DNA of 64,000 nt from Hyphochytrium catenoides (GCA_900088475.1 FLMG01003686.1:124001-188000), one strand, 5' to 3'. Positions 25,034-33,715 are shown, counted from the stretch's first letter. The notes: generated by a model not told the origin, from the letters alone. A program made the numbers and translations.

Positions 25034-26662
25034 TTAGAAGCGGTCTTCGTGGTATCTCCAGTTCCCAACAAAGGGTGGGGCATCTAATATGGTCTGGATC
25101 GATCTACCGAGCTGATGGGCTCCTGTAAAGAAAACACCTGTAGGTTGAGCGGTCACGTCAGAAGATCTGCTTGACGACTCAGAGCTTACATCACTGGCAC
25201 GATGGCAAGTACAAGGTGCCTCGTCACAGCTGCAGTTTCTGTCTATTTTTAAGAATAAGGCAGTCCAGTCTGGACGCCCTAATATAGTTTTGGTGTCCCT
25301 GCCAGAAATAATGTCCACCCCATACTCCTCAAAGACAAGGTTGTGAATATTTATGATAGCGTTAAGTGTATTATCAGACTGTTCGCCTGACTGTCCTCTT
25401 GAGCCTGAGGTAGTCTTCTTCCGTGTTAGACCAGTAAAGTATAGGTAGTACTTGATGGTTGACTGAGGCGGTGGTATCAAGTCGAAGAAGTGCTGCTCCC
25501 GACAAACATAGATGAAGTGCACCTCTGTGTTAACAAACTGCTGACTCAGAGTGGAAATAAAAGGTGTAATCCCAATACCCGCGCCAATGAGCACTACCCG
25601 CTTGTACTTTACAATGTTCTGCAGCTGACTGTTGATGGGCCCGTCAAGATTCACGTACGCAATGTCCTTGATATGAGCCATCAACTTGCGACTCCAGTCT
25701 CCCAATGCTTGAATCTTGACGCCGATACAAGGATCCTGTGGACCACTCGTTATAGAGAAAGGATGGTACTCAAGCTTTGAGAGCAAAGGGATGTTCATGT
25801 AAAGAAACTGGCCCCTCTGACACCTAAAGACTGGCTCCAGATGAAGCTCAATCACGTTGCCAACAATAGAGTAGTCCACAAGCACTGCGCGAATAGGATT
25901 ATAGCGACTCTGCCTTCGGTAAAAATAACATAGATAAGGTATTATCACAAACACCCAGGCTGTTGGAAATCCAAAATAGCGTGTCAAGGCACCGTGCGTA
26001 CAGACCAGTGGAATAAAGACCAGGATCAGTAGGTAATGCAAATAAGAGAACCATTTATAGTGCTTATATCTTAATACGAGGTATGGTAGGTTGACCAGGA
26101 GTATAAGATTCATAATCCAACCCGAAATAGCGGGATAGTCATGATAGACACTCTTCCCCAACATCATATGACCAATCGTATGTATTATTGAGCCGAGGTA
26201 GATCACTATGCCAAAAATTTGATGGTTGATGATAGGAATCCACTTAATGAATAGAATAGGTAGCCAGATGGCAAATAGATTGATTTGGATAAGAATCGCG
26301 GCGCCACGCGCTAAGGCTGCACCATGGTTGCCCTTAGTTAGCTCCAGTGCTCCAGTGTACCGTACATAGCAAGCATAGGCGCTTGCAGCGAGGTAGAGAC
26401 AATAGAAAACTATCTCTGGATATCGTTTCCTCAAGAACAATGCAAACTTTCTATTGGACAGCCTCATCATCTTACTCTCCGACGTCTTACCCTCATCGTC
26501 GGATATCGATAGGAGGTAATGGAGATTTGCATTATAACCCTTCGTCTTCTGGTAGAGGAGGTTTGTGATTTCCTCTACCGTGATTCCCTTTGTGACAAGG
26601 CGATTTTTCTCGAAAACTGTCTGTACATAGACTCCAAGATCCGCTCTGTGAAGCCTGTGCAT
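25034..26662 (-). CDS. NADPH oxidase (NOX/ferric reductase family)
   Basis: 542 residues. The N-terminal 65 residues are soluble; about six hydrophobic helices follow between residues 75 and 260. Two helices each contain paired His residues suited to two haems (INHQIFGIVIYLGSIIHTIGHM region and YLHYLLILVFIPLVCTHG). A FAD-binding strand HPFSIT lies near residue 305, and the NADPH-binding glycine loop GAGIGITPFIS near residue 365. The C-terminus has FFTGAHQLGRSI, equivalent to the last NADPH-contacting segment. Known enzymes transfer electrons from NADPH across a membrane to O2, making superoxide, or to metal ions. The first ATG overlaps the cyclin gene by 131 bases; codon 65 or 66 is an alternative start that would remove it. 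Confidence 0.85.
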   Translation of the reverse strand: MHRLHRADLGVYVQTVFEKNRLVTKGITVEEITNLLYQKTKGYNANLHYLLSISDDEGKTSESKMMRLSNRKFALFLRKRYPEIVFYCLYLAASAYACYVRYTGALELTKGNHGAALARGAAILIQINLFAIWLPILFIKWIPIINHQIFGIVIYLGSIIHTIGHMMLGKSVYHDYPAISGWIMNLILLVNLPYLVLRYKHYKWFSYLHYLLILVFIPLVCTHGALTRYFGFPTAWVFVIIPYLCYFYRRQSRYNPIRAVLVDYSIVGNVIELHLEPVFRCQRGQFLYMNIPLLSKLEYHPFSITSGPQDPCIGVKIQALGDWSRKLMAHIKDIAYVNLDGPINSQLQNIVKYKRVVLIGAGIGITPFISTLSQQFVNTEVHFIYVCREQHFFDLIPPPQSTIKYYLYFTGLTRKKTTSGSRGQSGEQSDNTLNAIINIHNLVFEEYGVDIISGRDTKTILGRPDWTALFLKIDRNCSCDEAPCTCHRASDVSSESSSRSSDVTAQPTGVFFTGAHQLGRSIQTILDAPPFVGNWRYHEDRF

Positions 26663-27329
26663 CTTGTATATTTGTAGAGTGATCTACTTTTAAATGATGG
26701 ATGCACCGGAGCAAGTGGTATAAATTAACGTAGATGGTTGGCTGGTCATCAATCAACTTCTCCGGACCAACACCAAACAGCAAATGCATCAGAGCTAACG
26801 CTACCTCATACCGTTGGAACTCGTTGATGCAGACATCACAGTAAAGTAGTAGACGACACAGCTTGCGAGTAGCCCCTGACAGCTTATAATTATATCTTGT
26901 TGAGCACAAGATGTACAAGTACCCATAGAAATGTGACCAACGAACGCGCCAGTCCACAGCAGACAATAGGTCAAGCTCCGCTTTCAAGAGCACCCGTTTG
27001 CTGATGTCTGGGAAACGTACTGCTGGACAGTTGTACACATCCGCTATCGTAAGAGAGACCCCCCAGTCATCATCCTCATAGTTTGTACAAATGATATAAG
27101 CTGCACAGCCCAATAGGACAGGCTCCTTGACTAGTAGAGTGTTACGGTCAGCCTTCACGATGAACTGACCAACGAGACTAGCTGCAGAGTGTAGCACGAA
27201 CTCGTTCCCAGAACCAAAATATCTATGTAGTGTGATGATGGTAACTAGCGCTTCTTCATACGGCGCTCTCCCGTCATACGAGACTGACGTCACAGGCTCA
27301 GAGCGATAGTAATGAGTCAAGCTGTCCAT
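26532..27329 (-). CDS. cyclin-like protein
   Basis: 265 residues with a cyclin box at about 30-160: a helix with ITLHRYFGSGNEFVLHSAAS, the buried pair LLGCAAYIICTNYEDD (the usual LL-A-A-x-KYEE core), PAVRFPDISKRVLLKAELDLLSAVDW matching the fourth helix and short beta turn, and a second helical half. The C-terminal 45 residues are basic and low in complexity (HKGNHGRGNHKPPLPEDEG) and overlap the 5' end of the NADPH oxidase gene. It is close to the Pho80/cyclin H size class. Viral cyclins usually redirect a host cyclin-dependent kinase. Confidence 0.75.
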   Translation of the reverse strand: MDSLTHYYRSEPVTSVSYDGRAPYEEALVTIITLHRYFGSGNEFVLHSAASLVGQFIVKADRNTLLVKEPVLLGCAAYIICTNYEDDDWGVSLTIADVYNCPAVRFPDISKRVLLKAELDLLSAVDWRVRWSHFYGYLYILCSTRYNYKLSGATRKLCRLLLYCDVCINEFQRYEVALALMHLLFGVGPEKLIDDQPTIYVNLYHLLRCIHHLKVDHSTNIQDAQASQSGSWSLCTDSFREKSPCHKGNHGRGNHKPPLPEDEGL

Positions 27330-27519
27330 GACTGATGATGCGTTACGTTATATTATTATTACTGTTATGGCTCCTAAACAATAATTGGTAATTGGTCGAA
27401 TTTCTAAAAAGTCATAAATGGTTATCACTCCCAGTCGGATAGTTGTTTGATAAGGGGTATCAGCACGTAGGTTGACTCACATATGTACTTTCCATCATCA
27501 ACAGACGCAGCTCTTTGAC

Positions 27520-28263
27520 ATGAAGACCCCACGAACTATGGAAGTGATCTTTGTACAAGACAAGAAGGGGCTTGTCAGGATGATGGATGAGCTTGTTGCT
27601 GCAACGACCAGCATCAACAGCCATCTTAGTGTTGACTTTGAAGGAGTAAACTTATGCCGCGACGGGCAAGTGTGTCTAGGCCAGTTCTCTGCTAAGGGCA
27701 GCAACGTTGTGTATGTCGTGGACTTCATTGCCATGAACCCGTTCTCTGAAGAGCCAAGATTGAAAAAAATTCTAGAGAGCACCAGCATCATCAAGCTCTT
27801 CTTCGACCCGCGCAACGATGCAGATGCTCTGGGGAGTCTCTATGGAGTACAACCCCGCAATGTCATCTGTCTCCAGCTAGCTGAAGTCGCAAGAAGAAAA
27901 GCTAACGGCTACAATACAAGATGTGTCAACGGTCTCAAGCGAACGATGGAGAATTACCTTGGCAGTCTTGGCCTTACTGAGAGATCAAAGATAGTTGCTA
28001 CCAAACGGCGGGGAGAGCGTCTGTTCAACCCCGAGCTCGGTGGCTCCTACGATGTATTCAAGCAGCGACCCCTCCACAGAGATGTGCTAGAGTATTCTGC
28101 CGCTGATGTCTTCTACTTCGATCTACTCAAAGAACAGTTATACGATACCCTAAGTAGAGATCTCAAGAACAAGGTTATTGAAGAGTCTTGCAGGCGGATC
28201 TACGAATGGACCAACCCGTCTTATATATCTAGTGGACGCCACAAAGCGTTGGCACCATTCTGA
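27520..28263 (+). CDS. 3'-5' exonuclease, RNase D/EXD type (DEDDy)
   Basis: 247 residues from the ATG at 27520; upstream the frame begins only with TTG. All DEDDy residues can be seen: SVDFEGV (D39, E41), FDPRNDADAL (Asp 100 or 102) and LEYSAADVFYF (Y192, D196). It resembles the Exd1/EXDL1-like branch of the RNase D family rather than WRN. These enzymes trim RNA or DNA 3' ends with two metal ions. Internal ATG codons (for example 27538) are possible alternative starts. No helicase or HRDC domain is attached. Confidence 0.85.
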   Translation: MKTPRTMEVIFVQDKKGLVRMMDELVAATTSINSHLSVDFEGVNLCRDGQVCLGQFSAKGSNVVYVVDFIAMNPFSEEPRLKKILESTSIIKLFFDPRNDADALGSLYGVQPRNVICLQLAEVARRKANGYNTRCVNGLKRTMENYLGSLGLTERSKIVATKRRGERLFNPELGGSYDVFKQRPLHRDVLEYSAADVFYFDLLKEQLYDTLSRDLKNKVIEESCRRIYEWTNPSYISSGRHKALAPF

Positions 28264-28411
28264 GACTTTCCTCTAACAAGTAACAAATAGAAAAAATGTT
28301 TTACGACAGTCTAACAATCTTTGAAGTGGATCCACTTCACGGGGCTGTCGAAGAGCCATACCGCGCAATTTTTTCGTGTATTTAGAGGCACTTGCTCTAT
28401 GTGTATACAAA

Positions 28412-28819
28412 ATGCCAAAGTCTGACTTAAGGCCGTTCTTATTGAAGATCACAGAGCCTGCTGCTCCCGAGTGGAGTACCTATCTCGGATGGCATACATC
28501 TCAGATATATGAAAAGTTGTTCAGGGAGCCTGTCGTGACAGTCTTCTTTTGGCAAGAAGAGTCCTACCAAGGAGATCTGTTTGCCGTTTACAAGTACAAC
28601 GATCGCTATTATACAGCTGAGGGAGAATTTGGCTCGTGCTCAGGCTGCGATCCGGCAGAGGGATGCGAGACCATAGATGAGCTGAATGAGCTTATACATG
28701 AGATATACGACGATCTAGAAGAATTCTCCACGCTTGAAGATGCAAGACCTGGTGAACATAAGCATCCAGATCTGCGAGCCGAGTTCGAAAAAAAAAGGAA
28801 CAGACTTGAGCAGAACTAG
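28412..28819 (+). CDS. hypothetical protein with acidic C-terminal helix
   Basis: 135 residues from the ATG MPKSDLRPF; the upstream part starts at GTG. The middle has aromatic beta strands (VVTVFFWQEESYQGDLFAVY) and a Cys triplet region (GSCSGCDPAEGCE) that could bind a metal. The tail is acidic then basic (EEFSTLEDARPGEHKH). No known family is recognised. Confidence 0.55.
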   Translation: MPKSDLRPFLLKITEPAAPEWSTYLGWHTSQIYEKLFREPVVTVFFWQEESYQGDLFAVYKYNDRYYTAEGEFGSCSGCDPAEGCETIDELNELIHEIYDDLEEFSTLEDARPGEHKHPDLRAEFEKKRNRLEQN

Positions 28820-28945
28820 CTTCTCCCACAAATCGTCGTTTCATGCCACGTACAGACAAGAGGGATTAACATGGAACCGGGCAATGGGAGTTGTTGTGCT
28901 CTGTCGGCGTGGTTGCATGTTAACGCTTCTTATAAGTACGTGGCC

Positions 28946-29023
28946 TTACAGACTTAGTAAGCCTTCTGTGAACTTTTCGTTCAGCACATCCTTGAGTTGT
29001 CGTTGAATAGCATGTGGCTCAAG
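28946..29023 (-). pseudogene. possible remnant of a gene 3' end
   Basis: On the minus strand 26 codons such as TLEPHAIQRQLKDVLNEKF and a stop form a protein-like stretch with no start, between 28820 and 29116. It looks like a gene end left over from a loss. Otherwise this gap shows no gene. Confidence 0.3.
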
Positions 29024-29115
29024 GGTCTAACTCAGCTATTCAACACCAACGTCAAGATGGGATGAATGAAACGTTTTTTGGGTCTCTCTAATCCAAAGCT
29101 CTTCTCTTTTATATA

Positions 29116-29312
29116 CTAGAGGGCTCGACTTGGGTTCGAACTATCCCGAAGACATTTGTTTTTTGAGTTGGTGGACCTTGTTGTGCCACTACCCAAGTTC
29201 TGCATCCGCTGTGTCAGCGCAAGCTTTAGGCATTCTTGGTACATCCAGCGTCGTTCAGTAACGCCTAAGACCCAGGTAAGGTTTTTTGGTGTGTGCTTCT
29301 CAAGAAGGGATA
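29116..29312 (-). pseudogene. frameshifted C-terminal extension of the gene at 29313
   Basis: On the minus strand, one base out of frame with the gene ending at 29313, codons from 29343 down to the stop at 29116 are open with protein-like composition (NKIISLLEKHTPKNLTWVLG, RRWMYQECLKLALTQRMQ). There is no ATG-led start that would suit a separate gene. The junction is in a run of four A residues next to the TAA stop. I read it as the natural C-terminus displaced by a single-base frameshift. Confidence 0.6.
29133..29165. repeat. dispersed element with AATGACATTTG-like core
   Basis: TTCGAACTATCCCGAAGAC then ATTTGTTTTTT, a relative of 8654-8687, 10336-10363 and, partially, 32840-32853. Here it lies at the end of the displaced C-terminus. 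Confidence 0.5.
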
Positions 29313-29816
29313 TTATTTTGTTGGTGTTTGCGCAGTGGGGCTCTCAGGATCAATGTAACCTATCATGATGGGTGACGGTACTGGGGGACCGAGGTCATAC
29401 TCGTCAAGCATGTTAAGGTCGAGGGTTACCAAAGAAGTGTCTCGTGACTCAGAGCCGGATGACGATGAACTTGCTCTTGACATGTCGCTGGAGTCACGAG
29501 TCACATACTTGCGACTAGGGTTCCTGGGGTTTAGATGTGAAATACCTCGCATTGAGGTACCATGGCCAGGTGAATCAACTGAGAAATCAGAAAGATGCTT
29601 GTAAGCGTTCTCAGGCAGCATGCTCGGACTTGGGAGGTGTTCAATCTTGATTGGCTCTGACTTATGCTTGCGAGACATACCAGGTATCATGATACCCACA
29701 GATGTGTTGTGAACGTAGGTTACCCTCTTCTGTTTCCACTCGTCATCCTTACCTGGATCATACACGCTTGAAGTGTTAAATCGCACACAGCTCGAAAATA
29801 GTTGTTTGAGCTTCAT
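29313..29816 (-). CDS. Ser-rich protein, probably frameshifted
   Basis: 167 residues as written. The sequence is Ser/Pro/Asp-rich and probably largely disordered (SSDMSRASSSSSGSESRD), with no recognised domain. The stop TAA falls just after an A-run, and the minus-strand frame that follows in the -1 register looks coding for about 66 more codons. The full gene would then be about 230 residues. It is the only member of its kind in the window. Confidence 0.55.
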   Translation of the reverse strand: MKLKQLFSSCVRFNTSSVYDPGKDDEWKQKRVTYVHNTSVGIMIPGMSRKHKSEPIKIEHLPSPSMLPENAYKHLSDFSVDSPGHGTSMRGISHLNPRNPSRKYVTRDSSDMSRASSSSSGSESRDTSLVTLDLNMLDEYDLGPPVPSPIMIGYIDPESPTAQTPTK

Positions 29817-30011
29817 TGTGAGATTGATGTCTTTATATCTATGTCCAGATAAAAGTTCTCGGCTAAACTAATTAATTGCTCTTTAAATCACATAGAGCGT
29901 AATAGATATTTTAGATAGGATGGTAGGCTCAATTTTATTAAAGAAAAGTATTTTGAATGCTTGAGATCATGGTCCTATATGGCTGCTTAGCTGCTGGACA
30001 GGAGAGACGAG

Positions 30012-31487
30012 ATGGCGAGGTGCAAAACTTGCCAGCAGATCTGCAGTACCCACGCGACTGTCGCATTAGCTTTTGACACTGTTCGGGACATTCCACGACA
30101 GAGATTGTACTCCCTCGCCGAGGCTTCATGGGAACAGGACTCGGCGCAGACACTAAAGATTATTGCATTCATCCGTGACTGGCGTAATGGCCGCGGCGAA
30201 AGGAGCCTGGGACGACGCCTTCTTACATGGTTAGCGCAGTGCAATAGTGACACACGCCAGGCTGTCATTAACAACCTTGACAACTTTCTCCACGTTGGCC
30301 GCTTTGATGATATCTTCGCACTACTGGAGACACCAACTGAGCCATTTGCTCTAGAATATATTGAGAATAGGCTTAAGAGTGATCTGAAAGCTCTAATGGA
30401 GGGTAGACCTATATCCAACGCCGCTAAATGGATTCCGTCGGAAGGCAAAGCACTAGACCGACAATATGGTATCACTAAGAAGATTGCAAACGCCATGGGT
30501 CTGAACAAAGCAGCACTCAGGAAGACATACCTCAGCCCACTCCGAAAGAAACTTGCCCTTGTTGAGACTGCACTTTGCGAACGACGCTACGGTGAAATAG
30601 ATTTTAACAAGGTCCCTATTCAAGCGATGAAGATTTATGGCAAGACTGCGAACACCTTTGAGAGACATTGCCCAGAAACCTTCCGCACCTTCAAAGCAAA
30701 GCAGTCCAAATCGGATTTAGTTCACCTACATGATCATCAACTCGTTCAACGGTACCTTAATAGTCGTACGGACTACCCAGACCCAGCGATTGAAGGAGAG
30801 TGGTCAGTGAGGGTAGTTCTTTCAGAGGTGCCATGGACCTCTTGTATTGTTATGCCAGATGTCTCAGGAAGTATGTTTCGTGGAGACGGCAGTATAGCAC
30901 CCGTAACAGCCTCATTCACCACGGCACTGAGAGTGTCTGAACTAACATCAGGTTTTTTCAAAGACTACATACTCACGTTCCAGCATTCACCTCAGCTGAT
31001 TAAGCTCGAAGGTGATCTCTATACTCGCTGTCAGACACTAGCTAACACCCCATGGGATGGAGCGACTGGCATCACCAATGCCTACGAAGCCCTACTCAAA
31101 ACCGCTGTGGCACAGGGAGTCAGCGCCACAGACATACCATCGCGGTTATTAGTTGTGACTGACATGCCCTTTCATGTTGCCATTCATGATGATTCAAAGT
31201 CTATCCAAAGGCTAAAAGGGGTCTGCGAAGACTACCTGGAAGCCGGCTATACCGTACCCCATCTATGGTTCTGGAATGTCAACCATCACTCCGAGTCACC
31301 TCCCATGCCAATAGATATACACGGACCTGATGTTACTCTTAGTGGGTTCTCAAAACATATTTGGTCTAGTGTCCTCTATGGTACCATTCCATGCTACACA
31401 TCCATCTTGCAGCAGGAGCTTGACCGTCCTAGCTATAGCAACGAAGCTGATGAGCCAGTAGGATCTGCCACTTGTACAATACTCTAA
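30012..31487 (+). CDS. DUF2828-type protein with VWA-like motif and prenylation signal
   Basis: 491 residues. The N-terminal half has the conserved DUF2828 features (RDWRNGRGERSLGRRLL, AAKWIPSEGKALDRQYG, KKLALVETALCERRYGEIDF with KVPIQAMKIYG). The C-terminal half has a von Willebrand A-like metal site (MPDVSGSMF near residue 280, then a DMPF strand). DUF2828 proteins occur in fungi, plants and giant viruses and their function is not established. The last four residues, CTIL, form a CaaX box ending in Leu, predicting geranylgeranylation if the protein reaches the host prenylation enzymes. Confidence 0.85.
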   Translation: MARCKTCQQICSTHATVALAFDTVRDIPRQRLYSLAEASWEQDSAQTLKIIAFIRDWRNGRGERSLGRRLLTWLAQCNSDTRQAVINNLDNFLHVGRFDDIFALLETPTEPFALEYIENRLKSDLKALMEGRPISNAAKWIPSEGKALDRQYGITKKIANAMGLNKAALRKTYLSPLRKKLALVETALCERRYGEIDFNKVPIQAMKIYGKTANTFERHCPETFRTFKAKQSKSDLVHLHDHQLVQRYLNSRTDYPDPAIEGEWSVRVVLSEVPWTSCIVMPDVSGSMFRGDGSIAPVTASFTTALRVSELTSGFFKDYILTFQHSPQLIKLEGDLYTRCQTLANTPWDGATGITNAYEALLKTAVAQGVSATDIPSRLLVVTDMPFHVAIHDDSKSIQRLKGVCEDYLEAGYTVPHLWFWNVNHHSESPPMPIDIHGPDVTLSGFSKHIWSSVLYGTIPCYTSILQQELDRPSYSNEADEPVGSATCTIL

Positions 31488-31503
31488 CTTTTGGAATTAT
31501 AGA

Positions 31504-32433
31504 TTACATTATCAACGGGCTAAGACCTGTTAGAAAGCTAATCTGCATATCAAGGAACGCTAGAAGTTCAGGTATGCAGCTAACTTTTTTCATTCTGTTG
31601 CAGTCTTGTTGTAAAAAATAATCTCCCGCCATCAGGATAAGAATGTCGCGCTCACTAGCGGAATAACAGGAACCAGTGTCAAGTGCTATACCTAACACAC
31701 CTCCACCGGGAAATCCAGATATTGTAATCCCATACTTAGTGGTGTCTGTGAAGTCTATGCATGGTGGGAGAGACAGTTGATGGTGCATAGTCCTCTTGTG
31801 CTCCTGAAGGGCTTCTAACACTTGTATCAATCGGGTAGTATGAGACTCATTGGTGAATAACAATAACGGATCTGCCATTGGTTCAGGAACATCGAGATAG
31901 TCGTCAACCAAGCCCATGACGTCTGAGTTCAATCGCCTTGTAAGGGTTGGACGACATGCGGCTCTCGTGGTGGTCATCTGCTTATACTTCATAAGCTGTT
32001 CGTGGAAGTCTATGGCATTCTCTTGTTTTCGAGCTGCGATACAGTCCTCCATCCATAAGTCAACATAGAGGCTTAGTTGATCGCAAGGAGCAAGCTTGAC
32101 CTTACTAAATCTGCTGTTCAGAGTCAGAGCCAGCGCTTCATCCAGCATGCAGCGCATTTCATCGTCCGCGGTTGCCGACACCGTTGTCTCGTATCCAAGG
32201 AAGTGTAATTTGATTTGGACTCTCTTGGCTTGTCCTTGTAGCGGTATGTTGTAAAAGCGATGGAGCCCAAAGTACCAAAAGGTCTTTCGGTCAGCAGGAC
32301 CACGACGAAGCCAGATGCTTGCATTGATTCGCCCTAGTGTGCGGCACACCCCATCAATTTCTACTTCATACAAAAGCTGCTCCTCATGGTCCAAGTAAAA
32401 CTGTACTATCTTGGCCCTCTTATCGAGATCCAT
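31504..32433 (-). CDS. hypothetical protein, 309 aa
   Basis: The ATG at 32433 (MDLDKRAK) was chosen because the codon before is TTG. The N-terminal 110 residues form mixed alpha-beta strands (QLLYEVEIDGVCRTLGRIN, TFWYFGLHRFYNI). A helical middle with ELA-type packing follows and the C-terminal part has a GFPGGGVLGIALDTG Gly-rich turn and a hydrophobic end. No family is recognised, and no membrane span is clear. It is convergent with the DUF2828 gene, with stops 19 bases apart. Confidence 0.55.
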   Translation of the reverse strand: MDLDKRAKIVQFYLDHEEQLLYEVEIDGVCRTLGRINASIWLRRGPADRKTFWYFGLHRFYNIPLQGQAKRVQIKLHFLGYETTVSATADDEMRCMLDEALALTLNSRFSKVKLAPCDQLSLYVDLWMEDCIAARKQENAIDFHEQLMKYKQMTTTRAACRPTLTRRLNSDVMGLVDDYLDVPEPMADPLLLFTNESHTTRLIQVLEALQEHKRTMHHQLSLPPCIDFTDTTKYGITISGFPGGGVLGIALDTGSCYSASERDILILMAGDYFLQQDCNRMKKVSCIPELLAFLDMQISFLTGLSPLIM

Positions 32434-32916
32434 CGTCAAAAAAAAATATTGAAGTAACGACTAGAGAGAAAACATACAAATGACCCTTGGAGGGGCGACT
32501 AAGAAAATTCTGTCAGGTAAGCCAGCTAATTAAAGAATAGCTTAGGGTATTGTGAAAGACTTCATACAGCACACACTAACAAACATAAGAAGTCTGATCC
32601 CCCCATTCAAGATTCCCATTAACAGCACTCACCACAACAGCTACTTTTGATTTCAGGGATTTGCAAAGGTAGCAATTTATGGCGGACAATTCCGCCAACA
32701 ACAAACCCTGTTTATGGTCGTGCGGAGTTACACCCATCTGCAAAAAAATGTACTAACTCCAGTTGGAACAGCAATCCTTGCGCATGAATCTTGGTCGATG
32801 CAGTGTCCATTATATTACACACGTTAGCTGTGTAATGGGTAATGACATTTGTTCATCTTACAGAAACCTTTTGATGGCGAGACCTGTTTCTCCACAAAGT
32901 TCGTTGGACCTTCCAG

Positions 32917-32960
32917 CGAATCCGTACTTTTACGAATCCGTACTTTTGCGGATCCGAACA
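32917..32960. repeat. 16-base tandem repeat
   Basis: CGAATCCGTACTTTTA, CGAATCCGTACTTTTG and a shorter third copy beginning CGGATCCG run head to tail. Confidence 0.65.
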
Positions 32961-32972
32961 TTGAAGTATTAG

Positions 32973-32990
32973 CTGTACGCACATGTACAG
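32973..32990. other. inverted repeat, hairpin copy 1
   Basis: CTGTAC-GCACAT-GTACAG: a perfect six-base stem around the same loop as copy 2. Confidence 0.55.
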
Positions 32991-33050
32991 AAGGGGAATC
33001 TGTTCTTTTTTCGTCCTATACCCTCATAAGTTACATCCTAGCAAAGATAT

Positions 33051-33070
33051 CTTGTACGCACATGTACAAG
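33051..33070. other. inverted repeat, hairpin copy 2
   Basis: CTTGTAC-GCACAT-GTACAAG: a perfect seven-base stem. The stem base pairs differ from copy 1 in a compensated way. Confidence 0.55.
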
Positions 33071-33088
33071 TAGTCTGTATTATATTGT

Positions 33089-33415
33089 ATGCCAAGGATT
33101 GTATCGTACACATCTGCAGCTACATCATCCATCCCCGACTATCTTTTTTTTGATGAGTTTAGATATAGGCTGGAGATCATGAAGTATTCCAGCTTCTTTA
33201 TTGGCGTAGTGATTGTATGGATCATTGGTTGGTGCTTGCTCGCTTGTGGTAGTAATCCGAGTCTTGACATACCAAGAAATCTTATCAACCGAGTAGGCTC
33301 AATTATATTAGCAGTTGCTTCCTGGATATTGTATTTCCATCCTACAACCAGAATTTTAGCCTTTGCTCATTCCGTAATCAAGATCTTTTATGATCTCTTT
33401 GTTACGCTAAAATAA
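33089..33415 (+). CDS. small two-span membrane protein
   Basis: 108 residues with a polar start, a hydrophobic helix at about residues 33-52 (SSFFIGVVIVWIIGWCLLAC), a short loop, and a second at about 68-85. Next ATG candidates lie within the first helix, so the first ATG is kept. No family is recognised. Confidence 0.55.
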   Translation: MPRIVSYTSAATSSIPDYLFFDEFRYRLEIMKYSSFFIGVVIVWIIGWCLLACGSNPSLDIPRNLINRVGSIILAVASWILYFHPTTRILAFAHSVIKIFYDLFVTLK

Positions 33416-33493
33416 TATTTTCCTGAGTACACTAGTGAGTGCTGTGCTTACGAGAAGTCCTAGCATAAGTTATCGGCATCCTATATATACTAA

Positions 33494-33715
33494 ATGGCCC
33501 TTTGTCAACTGTTTTCCTGGTGTTGTTGTGGCAAGACTGATGACGGTCCACCTGTATTGCGTCGCAGAACGGCAGCATGGATGAAAGCTCACCGTACAGG
33601 CAAACGAACTCGGTCAGTTACAACTCCCTCTCCGAAGATGGCAGTCGCACCATCGCTTACTCCAACCAATGTCAGTGCTCATAGCCGCAGACGATGGAGG
33701 AGCAACTCCCTATGA
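33494..33715 (+). CDS. small basic protein with Cys cluster
   Basis: 73 residues. The N-terminus has a short hydrophobic segment ending CCCGK, a possible palmitoylation site; the rest is Arg/Ser/Thr/Pro-rich and strongly basic. A TATATATA stretch lies only 5-12 bases before the ATG, which is unusually close. No family is recognised. Confidence 0.5.
   Translation: MALCQLFSWCCCGKTDDGPPVLRRRTAAWMKAHRTGKRTRSVTTPSPKMAVAPSLTPTNVSAHSRRRWRSNSL

Larger units (their letters stand above)
32440..33088. other. intergenic stretch with small repeats and hairpins
   Basis: No supported gene. It has a 16-base tandem repeat (about 2.6 copies, 32917-32960) and two copies of a hairpin with loop GCACAT, at 32973-32990 and 33051-33070. 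A partial copy of the AATGACATTTG element is at 32840-32853. Confidence 0.5.

Noticed and set aside
29125-29165. tRNA-like T-arm string GGTTCGAA followed by a T run
   Set aside because: No acceptor, D or anticodon arm can be drawn around it, and the DNA reads as coding on the minus strand; the similar copy at 8654 also lacks a tRNA shape.
32763-33073. Plus-strand frames of 69 and 74 codons
   Set aside because: They cross the tandem repeats and hairpins and lack any protein-like pattern.
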